A program made the position numbers and the translations under genes. The notes under the pieces are model-generated. The model worked only from the letters and a program-made list of their open reading frames with translations. It ran no database searches and was not told the DNA's origin. 6,133 nt of DNA from Phycisphaerales bacterium. GTDB lineage: Bacteria > Planctomycetota > Phycisphaerae > Phycisphaerales > UBA1924. How positions within the stretch are numbered: the stretch's first letter is position 1; each line of letters opens with the position of its first letter. This document shows, piece by piece, positions 1-5,126 of the stretch. The stretch spans positions 1-6,133 of the forward strand of contig JAESUL010000169.1 in the NCBI GenBank assembly GCA_016763115.1, read 5' to 3'.

Positions 1-921
1 CGCAACCTCATCCTCTCACGCTACCCCATCGCTGATATCAACGGCGACGGCATCGCGGAACTCTCCAACTTTATCGTCCTCCCTGATGAATACCAGAGCG
101 GCGGCAACGGCGGGATTCGAGGATTCATGTTTGCAGAGATTGACCTGCCAGACGATGTCTACGCCGGCGATGTCGTAGTCGGCAACGCCCACCTCAAAGC
201 CGGAGGTGGCAGTTCAAACAACGCTCAGCGGCGCGAAGCCGCGGAAACCACGGCATACTTCATCGACTACTACTACAACGACGCGGGCACCGGTACCAGT
301 GATCCCAACGGCAGGGTTATTGTCCCCACCTCGGGCTCCGTACTTGATGCCAACACCCCGGTCATCTGGGGCGGCGATCTCAACCAGCAGCCCGGATCAG
401 GCGGCCCTGGTGAGTTCATGACCCAGGCCGAGTTCATCGGAGGCACCGACGGCACCGACCGCGACAGGACCGACTCGGTCATCAGTACGGCTTCACATCC
501 AATCAGCGGCGAAACCAGTACTCAAGGAAACTCGAGCATACTCGACTACCTTCTTTGGCAAGACTCTATCGCCAATGTCCGTCGCCAGTTCCTCTTCCGC
601 TCATCGGGCAGCGGCATGTCGAACGCCCAGCTCCCATTCCCAGTGAGCACCATGCCGGTATCTCCAACGGGAACCTCAAACTTTGCCTCGGATCACCGCC
701 CGGTGATTGTTGACTTCATCCTGCCTCTGGCAGTGGCCGATCCATGCCCGTCGCCGCCGGACATCATCGACGATGACAACCTCAACCTTCAAGATGTATT
801 CGCCTACCTAGCGCTCTACAACTCGGGGGACCCAACAGCGGATCACGCCGAGCCCTTTGGAACCCTGAATCTTCAAGATGTGTTCGCCTACCTGGCAACC
901 TTCAACGCGGGGTGTCCATAA
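1..921 (+). CDS. Secreted EEP-superfamily metal-dependent hydrolase with C-terminal dockerin-like repeats (5'-truncated)
   Basis: The frame is open from base 1, so the start codon lies upstream; 306 residues are visible. It opens with RNLILSRYPI, the 'hydrolase/SRYPI' motif of the endonuclease/exonuclease/phosphatase fold. Other EEP motifs follow, numbered from the Met at base 127: GNAHLK (19-24), WGGDLNQ with the metal/phosphate-binding Asp84 and Asn86, ILDYLLW (138-144, the 'RIDYIL' position), and SDHRPV with the catalytic-type Asp189-His190. The family cleaves phosphodiester or phosphomonoester bonds with a divalent metal; the substrate (DNA, RNA, phospholipid or other) cannot be told here. 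After a Pro-rich linker (about 201-211) come two dockerin-like repeats and a terminal GCP, which imply export, although the signal peptide is off-window. The Met at 127 is internal, because conserved EEP sequence precedes it. The gene ends 17 bp from the convergent response-regulator gene. Confidence is high for the superfamily and low for the substrate. Confidence 0.88.
   Translation, partial: RNLILSRYPIADINGDGIAELSNFIVLPDEYQSGGNGGIRGFMFAEIDLPDDVYAGDVVVGNAHLKAGGGSSNNAQRREAAETTAYFIDYYYNDAGTGTSDPNGRVIVPTSGSVLDANTPVIWGGDLNQQPGSGGPGEFMTQAEFIGGTDGTDRDRTDSVISTASHPISGETSTQGNSSILDYLLWQDSIANVRRQFLFRSSGSGMSNAQLPFPVSTMPVSPTGTSNFASDHRPVIVDFILPLAVADPCPSPPDIIDDDNLNLQDVFAYLALYNSGDPTADHAEPFGTLNLQDVFAYLATFNAGCP
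787..896 (+). repeat. Two dockerin-like repeats at the C-terminus of the EEP protein
   Basis: A 26-base unit at 787-812 recurs at 871-896 with two mismatches, 84 bases apart. It encodes LQDVFAYLA twice, within NLNLQDVFAYLALYN and TLNLQDVFAYLATFN. The first copy is preceded by an Asp-rich loop (Asp212 to Asp223, numbered from the Met at base 127) that keeps Asp/Asn at the calcium-loop positions 1, 5, 9 and 12 of a dockerin. The second copy has an AEPFG loop one residue longer and without the acidic ligands, so it probably does not bind calcium in the usual way. The protein ends NAGCP. This matches the 'GC-type dockerin' tails I know from Phycisphaerae secreted proteins. The anchoring partner is not visible here. 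Confidence 0.8.
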
Positions 922-938
922 CCAGAACTCGTTCGCGA

Positions 939-1430
939 TCAGGAATCATTCCCTTGGTCACGCATCTGGCGGATATCAGCGACCGCGGTATCTAACTGAC
1001 GCTTGAGTTGCCTCACACGAAGCAGCGATTTCACGCGCGTAATCAACTCGAGTTTGTTCACGGGCTTGGTCAGAAAATCATCCGCCCCCGCTTCGATCGC
1101 TCGCTCGACATCCCCAACCTCGTTGAGTGCGGTCACCATGATGATCGGCGTATCGAGCGTGCCCGGATTGCCCTTTAACTTCTCGCAAACCTGGAACCCG
1201 CTCATCCGAGGCATCATGATGTCCAAGAGAATCAGATCCGGCGGTTCGTGCTCAACCGACTCGATCGCCTCGATCCCGTCATGGGCGACCCGCACCTCGC
1301 CGAGCCCATCGGGATACGCTTGGAGCAACTCAAGATTCTGGTCATTGTCATCCACAATCAAGATCCCGCGATGATCGAGCAGGCATTCCGAAGAATCGAC
1401 GGGCGAAGTTTCTGATGGGTGTTGTGACAT
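939..1430 (-). CDS. Stand-alone response regulator receiver protein (PleD-type receiver, no output domain)
   Basis: The predicted product is 163 residues, almost all one CheY-like receiver domain. All phosphorylation residues are visible, numbered from the chosen start: acidic pair Asp27-Asp28 in ILIVDDN, phosphoacceptor Asp70 in LILLDIMMP, Thr100 in IIMVTAL, and Lys122 in LTKPV. After the domain, RVKSLLRVRQLKRQL leads into a short predicted coiled coil ending QMRDQGNDS, as in the linker of PleD-type regulators, but no GGDEF, HD-GYP or DNA-binding domain follows. It probably signals by protein contact. The start at 1430 is chosen because the receiver begins about 20 residues later and no other gene is overlapped. 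Its Shine-Dalgarno match is poor (only GAG, 5 bases upstream). In-frame ATGs at 1505 (weak GGTGAG upstream) and 1568 are alternatives; the latter would overlap the divergent gene. No partner kinase is seen. Confidence 0.9.
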   Translation of the reverse strand: MSQHPSETSPVDSSECLLDHRGILIVDDNDQNLELLQAYPDGLGEVRVAHDGIEAIESVEHEPPDLILLDIMMPRMSGFQVCEKLKGNPGTLDTPIIMVTALNEVGDVERAIEAGADDFLTKPVNKLELITRVKSLLRVRQLKRQLDTAVADIRQMRDQGNDS

Positions 1431-1456
1431 AATAACTCGAGAAGAAGGTTGCCCAA

Positions 1457-1480
1457 GATCACTGATCCGTGACGCCACGG
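1457..1480. promoter_or_regulatory. Two abutting perfect inverted repeats, possible operator or leader hairpins
   Basis: GATCA-C-TGATC (1457-1467) is a perfect palindrome with 5-base arms around one centre base. CCGTG-ACGC-CACGG (1467-1480) follows at once, with 5-base arms and a 4-base loop, sharing one base with the first. They lie directly upstream of the plus-strand -35 candidate and inside the likely leader of the minus-strand gene. Either a regulator binding site or RNA hairpins would fit. Arms this short also arise by chance in GC-rich DNA. Confidence 0.3.
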
Positions 1481-1481
1481 G

Positions 1482-1510
1482 TTGAACTCGGTTCATTCCA
1501 ATCATACGCT
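1482..1510 (+). promoter_or_regulatory. Weak sigma-70-like promoter candidate for the gene at 1552
   Basis: TTGAAC at 1482-1487 (4/6 to TTGACA) is followed after exactly 17 bases by TACGCT at 1505-1510 (3/6 to TATAAT, keeping the first TA and last T). Transcription would start near 1517, giving a leader of about 35 bases that includes the Shine-Dalgarno site. The consensus match is modest. Confidence 0.25.
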
Positions 1511-1535
1511 CACCAAGCGGGCCCAGCACCCGCAC

Positions 1536-1541
1536 AGGAGG
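1536..1541 (+). promoter_or_regulatory. Strong Shine-Dalgarno site (AGGAGG) for the gene at 1552
   Basis: AGGAGG is a full anti-Shine-Dalgarno match, 10 bases before ATG 1552 and 7 bases before an in-frame TTG at 1549. It is the best ribosome-binding site in the window and is the main evidence that the small unknown gene is real and starts here. Confidence 0.8.
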
Positions 1542-1551
1542 CATCCCATTG

Positions 1552-1974
1552 ATGAAATGGGCAAACAAGTTTGATCACCCAACCAAAAAGGCCCTGCTCG
1601 CCGAGATGGACAAGGAGCAAGGCTCATTGTTTGACAAGGCCTACCAGGAACTCGCCGACGCCACCGGTTCGAGCCCAAGTCTGACCTGGATGGGTCTGCC
1701 TTGGTGCTGGAGCTACGCCTATGCGTGCCCAAGTTCCGCTCTTATCGAGACCGTGTATCTCCTTCCCGATCCCAACTCGCCCAAGATCGCACTCTCCATC
1801 CGCTCGACCTTCTTCGAGCAAAATCCGCCTGACACACTCCACAAAGCACTCCACGCTGGGATCGCATCCGGCGTGCTCATCAACCACCAGACCTGGTGCC
1901 AATGGGAGATCGCCCCGCCTGAACTCCTCGGCCCAATCGTGGATCTCATCCGTTCCGCCTGCAACCCAAAGTAG
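1552..1974 (+). CDS. Small protein of unknown function, Trp/Cys-containing
   Basis: I do not recognise this 140-residue protein. The N-terminal third (1-40) is charged and probably helical (KKALLAEMDKEQ, FDKAYQELAD). The middle and C-terminal part contain a cluster of aromatic residues and cysteines: TWMGLPWCWSYAYACP (45-60), then ETVYLLPDPNSPKIALSI (66-83), which looks like paired beta strands, and HQTWCQWEI (112-120). Six Trp (3, 46, 51, 53, 115, 118) and four Cys (52, 59, 116, 137) are present. There is no signal peptide or membrane segment, so it is probably cytoplasmic. The 'W...Y...VYLLPDP' pattern faintly recalls DUF3788-type small proteins, but I cannot establish homology. ATG 1552 is preferred over TTG 1549; both are served by the same Shine-Dalgarno site. 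The next gene starts 86 bases downstream on the same strand. Confidence 0.8.
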   Translation: MKWANKFDHPTKKALLAEMDKEQGSLFDKAYQELADATGSSPSLTWMGLPWCWSYAYACPSSALIETVYLLPDPNSPKIALSIRSTFFEQNPPDTLHKALHAGIASGVLINHQTWCQWEIAPPELLGPIVDLIRSACNPK

Positions 1975-2050
1975 CCCACACGCCTCCCCGCTCGGCATCT
2001 TGCAGAACTGCCGTCCATCAGGTCGATATGGACACCCACGCACCGCGCGG

Positions 2051-2055
2051 AAGGA
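2051..2055 (+). promoter_or_regulatory. Shine-Dalgarno site (AAGGA) supporting the PBP4 start at 2061
   Basis: AAGGA, within GGAAGGA, lies 5 bases before ATG 2061. The upstream in-frame ATG at 2028 has only AGGT 4 bases before it and sits in the right arm of a 6-bp inverted repeat (2013-2018 with 2028-2033). Starting at 2061 also gives a more typical signal peptide. Confidence 0.5.
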
Positions 2056-2060
2056 CCCCA

Positions 2061-3584
2061 ATGCAAAGACCCACCCAATCACAAGCCTCCCCTCGATTCT
2101 TGCTCGCTGCCGCGCTCACATTTTTGACACTGGTTGCCCCGGTTCTCGCCGGCGACCTCGACGGTGTGATCGAACGCATCATCGGGCACACCAACCTGCA
2201 GGGCGGGAGTGCCGCGGTCTACATCTCGGATCTTGACACGGGCAAAGAGATCGCTGCCTACAACGCCGACACCCCGATGATCCCCGCCTCGAATATGAAG
2301 ATCCTGACCACCGGCGCGGCCTCGATGATCCTCGGCGACCAGTTTGTCTTTCGCACCGAGATCATGATCGACCGCTCAATGACCCCTCCCACCCTGATTA
2401 TCAAGGGCTCGGGCGACCCCGCACTCGGAGACCCGGACCTCTTCAACGACGACCAGAACGGGCTTTCCCTCGCGTCGCTCTTTGACCAGGTTGCCGACGC
2501 GCTCAAAGCCAAGGGCATCACCAAACTCGGCGAAGTCGTCGCGGACGATCGGATATTTGACCGCGCCTACACCCACCCAAACTGGCCCATCGACCAACTC
2601 AACCGGTGGTACTGCGCCGAGGTGGGCGGCATCAATATCCACACCAACATCATCAATGTCTACCCCATCCCGGGCTCGCCGGGCAGCGCACCGCGGGCCG
2701 TCCTTTCTCCCGAGGCCCCATGGTTCGACTTCCAGATCAATGCCAAGACCGTCACCAAGGGCCAGGACACCGCATGGATCGCCCGCCCCCGCCCCGCTAA
2801 TGTGTTTACCCTACGCGGCAATGTGCGGTACAAAACAGAAAAGGATGTCGCGATTCACAACCCGCCGATGTTCGCCGCCGCCCTCTTTGCCAATGCGCTC
2901 AGCGAACGAGGCATCATCATCGCCGATGAAGAAACACTCCCCGAAACCCACGCCCGCCTCGTCGGTGAAGCCGAAATGTCCGCCAACTCAAAGACCATCG
3001 CCGTCATCACCACCCCGCTGGTGGACATCCTCCGACGCACCAATACCAACTCGCACAACCTCTACGCCGAGGCCCTGCTCAAACGCCTCGGGCACGAACT
3101 CACCTCCGACCCCGGTTCATGGGCGAACGGCTCGTCCGTCCTCCGCATGATGATCTCCGAAAAAATCGGCGCACTCGCAGCCCAATCTACCATCATCGAC
3201 GACGGCTCGGGCATGAGCCGCGTCAACCGCGTCACCCCCAAAACACTTGTCCAGTGGATGGGTGCGGTCGCCCTGACCGACGCCTGGGAAATGTTTGAGG
3301 ACTCGCTGGCAACACCCGGCACCGGCACATTGACCAAACGATTCCGAAGCACCGAACTCTCGAGCGAACTGCACGCCAAGAGCGGGTACCTCAACAACAC
3401 CTACACCCTCACCGGCGTGCTAATCCACCCCAAATCCAAGCAACGCGTCGCCTTCAGCATCCTGCTCAACGACATCCCATCAGGCGCCGCATCGCGAAAC
3501 GCCAAGCCCCTGCACGAAGAAATCGTTGATGCCGTAGATGATTGGCTCGACACCAAAGCCGGCGTGAGTTCCTTCGGCGGGTAA
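2061..3584 (+). CDS. dacB: D-alanyl-D-alanine carboxypeptidase/endopeptidase, PBP4 family (peptidase S13)
   Basis: The 507-residue product is a class C low-molecular-weight penicillin-binding protein. Such enzymes trim the terminal D-Ala of peptidoglycan peptides and cut D-Ala-meso-DAP cross-links in the periplasm. The N-terminus is a signal peptide (hydrophobic stretch about 13-29, cleavage likely after VLA at 28-30). Active-site motifs are complete: SxxK as Ser77-Asn-Met-Lys80, SxN as Ser331-His-Asn333, and KTG-box as Lys440-Ser-Gly442. Family landmarks GSGDPAL (116-122) and DGSGMSR (381-387) are also present. The spacing from SxxK to SxN (254 residues) and from SxN to the KTG box (109) is close to that of E. 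coli PBP4, which includes the two inserted domains. KSG in place of KTG is a common variant. An alternative start at 2028 adds 11 residues. It shows that this lineage makes or remodels peptidoglycan. The next gene begins 9 bases after the stop. Confidence 0.95.
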   Translation: MQRPTQSQASPRFLLAAALTFLTLVAPVLAGDLDGVIERIIGHTNLQGGSAAVYISDLDTGKEIAAYNADTPMIPASNMKILTTGAASMILGDQFVFRTEIMIDRSMTPPTLIIKGSGDPALGDPDLFNDDQNGLSLASLFDQVADALKAKGITKLGEVVADDRIFDRAYTHPNWPIDQLNRWYCAEVGGINIHTNIINVYPIPGSPGSAPRAVLSPEAPWFDFQINAKTVTKGQDTAWIARPRPANVFTLRGNVRYKTEKDVAIHNPPMFAAALFANALSERGIIIADEETLPETHARLVGEAEMSANSKTIAVITTPLVDILRRTNTNSHNLYAEALLKRLGHELTSDPGSWANGSSVLRMMISEKIGALAAQSTIIDDGSGMSRVNRVTPKTLVQWMGAVALTDAWEMFEDSLATPGTGTLTKRFRSTELSSELHAKSGYLNNTYTLTGVLIHPKSKQRVAFSILLNDIPSGAASRNAKPLHEEIVDAVDDWLDTKAGVSSFGG

Positions 3585-3593
3585 TATCTCTTC

Positions 3594-5123
3594 ATGAATC
3601 AACATGCAATGAGACGAACTTGTTTTCTCCCTCTGTTCTTTGTGTTAATCTTTCTCAGCTCCTGCAATAGAAAGCCTCCGGCTACCAACTCGCCCAATAC
3701 GGACAGTTCACGCACCAATCAATCTGATGATATCAATACGATGGAAGACGAAATCCATCAGCTTTTCTACGCTCGTATCGGTCAACTTGAGCTTTCCATG
3801 GACACAGAAACTACTGCGTTGACCCCATTCGTTGTAATCGATTCTGATTTGATCGTTGCACGAGCATCATGGCTGTTCCCTGCATCAGATGCCGTCGTAC
3901 GACTGCGATGCTGTGATGAACGAAAAGTGCTCGGTGTCGTAGCCGCGGACTATGGACGAGATATTGCGATTCTAAAGATTGACCCGCCCTATCCGGGCTA
4001 CGACCCTATCCCTTTCTCAACAGACCGCCCTTCAGTCGGCGACCCACTCACTATCCTGTTTACTCTTCCCATTCAGTTCGATGGAATAGTCGGATACGGC
4101 TCAAGCGATTCAGTTGTCATTTGGACAGCAGAGCTTGCTGGGATTGGACAGATCACGACGATCGAAAGCGATACCTCGCTCACTTACCCCGGTTCACTTG
4201 TCCTCGATGTAAACAGCACACCCATCGGAATCCTCGGCGGATGGGGTGGAGGCGACGAGAGCATTCTTGCTCTGTTTGATGAGTTCCTCGCACTTGATAG
4301 GTTCGATTCAGTTCCGCTCCATGAGTTCAACCCTTCGAATGACTCGCTTGCCAATCAATCACAGGCTTTGAGCCTCTGGTCGGCAACCCTTCGCCACGAA
4401 GATGAACTTCTCGATGCCCTAGATGCCGCTGCTTCTGCAGTTGAACTCGACCCGCTAAACTGGTACGCATATTACCAACTTGGCGTATTGAAAGACTTAG
4501 CCTTCAATGACCTATCTGGTTCATTAGAGGAACTCGATAGGTCAATTAACCTAGAACCCGACTGGATTGAAGCCCAGTTCTCACGAGGACTAGTCTATTT
4601 CAAACTCGGAAAACATGTGCAAGCAGAGCACTCGTTGCGCACCGCACTGGAACTTATCCCAAGCCATCCTGACTCGCTCTCAATGCTGGGACTGACACTC
4701 TGGGAACTGTATGGTGCTGAGGATGCCATCGAGTTGCTTGCAAAGGCATGCGATGCGGCACCAGACCGGTACATGTTCATCGCGAATCTCAATCATGTTC
4801 TGACCGAACTCGACCGCGAGCAAGAGGTATCTGACCGAACTCTTGATTTCCTGAATGCAAATCCTGACCATATCGAAGCCCGCAGCGATCTCGCAAAGCT
4901 CAAAGTGACCGACAGGGATCTGAATGGAGCGAAGTTGCAATACAAACTGCTCATTCAAAAAGACCCGAACAATCCGGATTGGATCGCCATGCTGGCATTC
5001 ACCCAGATCCGAACCGGCCAAGTCTCTCAGGGCGAAGCGAACCTGAATAAAGTAAAATCGATAAATCCAAATCACGCCCTTATTGAAATCCTTGAAAAAG
5101 ATCTCCGAACTGCAAAGGATTAG
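3594..5123 (+). CDS. Lipoprotein with degenerate trypsin/HtrA-like domain and TPR repeats
   Basis: The 509-residue product begins with a lipoprotein signal peptide: MRRTC, a hydrophobic run (11-21) and lipobox LSSC, with Cys24 as lipidation site, then a Ser/Asn/Pro-rich linker (25-48). Residues about 73-235 follow the pattern of an HtrA/trypsin-like domain: VVIDSDLIVARASW, then GRDIAILKID with the catalytic-type Asp123, VGDPLTILFTLP, and VLDVNSTPIGILGG. The catalytic triad is not intact: the His position (TNxHV in HtrA) reads ARASW, and the GNSGGP loop is replaced by TYPGSLVLD, two residues shorter. It is therefore probably not a working protease. Residues about 257-492 hold about seven TPR-like helical pairs (for example 323-356 and 459-492), a protein-binding scaffold. 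No PDZ domain is seen. The gene starts 9 bases after the PBP4 stop but has lower GC than it. Neither ATG 3594 nor the alternative at 3609 has a clear Shine-Dalgarno site; the longer form is kept. Confidence 0.85.
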   Translation: MNQHAMRRTCFLPLFFVLIFLSSCNRKPPATNSPNTDSSRTNQSDDINTMEDEIHQLFYARIGQLELSMDTETTALTPFVVIDSDLIVARASWLFPASDAVVRLRCCDERKVLGVVAADYGRDIAILKIDPPYPGYDPIPFSTDRPSVGDPLTILFTLPIQFDGIVGYGSSDSVVIWTAELAGIGQITTIESDTSLTYPGSLVLDVNSTPIGILGGWGGGDESILALFDEFLALDRFDSVPLHEFNPSNDSLANQSQALSLWSATLRHEDELLDALDAAASAVELDPLNWYAYYQLGVLKDLAFNDLSGSLEELDRSINLEPDWIEAQFSRGLVYFKLGKHVQAEHSLRTALELIPSHPDSLSMLGLTLWELYGAEDAIELLAKACDAAPDRYMFIANLNHVLTELDREQEVSDRTLDFLNANPDHIEARSDLAKLKVTDRDLNGAKLQYKLLIQKDPNNPDWIAMLAFTQIRTGQVSQGEANLNKVKSINPNHALIEILEKDLRTAKD

Positions 5124-5126
5124 CTA

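Larger units (their letters stand above)
1431..1551. promoter_or_regulatory. Divergent intergenic region between the response regulator and the small unknown gene
   Basis: This 121-base stretch must hold the promoters of two divergent genes unless either is read from further away. On the minus strand the sequence TATGAT (plus positions 1501-1506) is a 5/6 match to a -10 box, but I see no good -35 box 17 bases before it. The plus-strand candidate and the inverted repeats are listed separately. Everything here is inferred from sequence consensus for housekeeping sigma factors, whose match in planctomycetes is loose. Confidence 0.4.

Noticed and set aside
922..938. Possible bidirectional terminator between the EEP and response regulator genes
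   Set aside because: The 17-base gap contains no usable hairpin or T run.
1502..1568. Extended N-terminus of the response regulator starting at 1568
   Set aside because: The added residues do not resemble any domain, the receiver starts well after the ATG at 1430, and the extension would overlap the divergent gene and its ribosome-binding site.
939..1974. Response regulator plus unknown protein as a new two-gene signalling or defence system
   Set aside because: The only link is divergent adjacency. There is no effector, nuclease, membrane or toxin feature in either protein and no evidence of conserved pairing.
2013..2033. GTCCAT...ATGGAC inverted repeat as a terminator after the gene at 1552-1974
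   Set aside because: The stem is only 6 bp with a 9-base loop, is not GC-rich and is not followed by a T run, so it is not a credible intrinsic terminator.
1624..2236. Several overlapping open frames on both strands (minus 1624-2082 and 1719-2078, plus 1721-2236)
   Set aside because: They overlap the well-supported gene at 1552-1974 and the PBP4 start. They have compositions typical of shadow frames in GC-rich DNA (Ser/Arg/Pro-rich, or Trp/Gly/Arg-rich) and show no domain motifs.
2482..3150. 222-codon plus-strand open frame inside the PBP4 gene
   Set aside because: It is extremely rich in Ser, Pro, Arg and Thr with no recognisable fold, and it lies entirely within a gene with an intact catalytic motif set.
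4680..5075. 131-codon minus-strand open frame antisense to the TPR region
   Set aside because: No motif, no Shine-Dalgarno evidence found, and full overlap with a real gene on the other strand.
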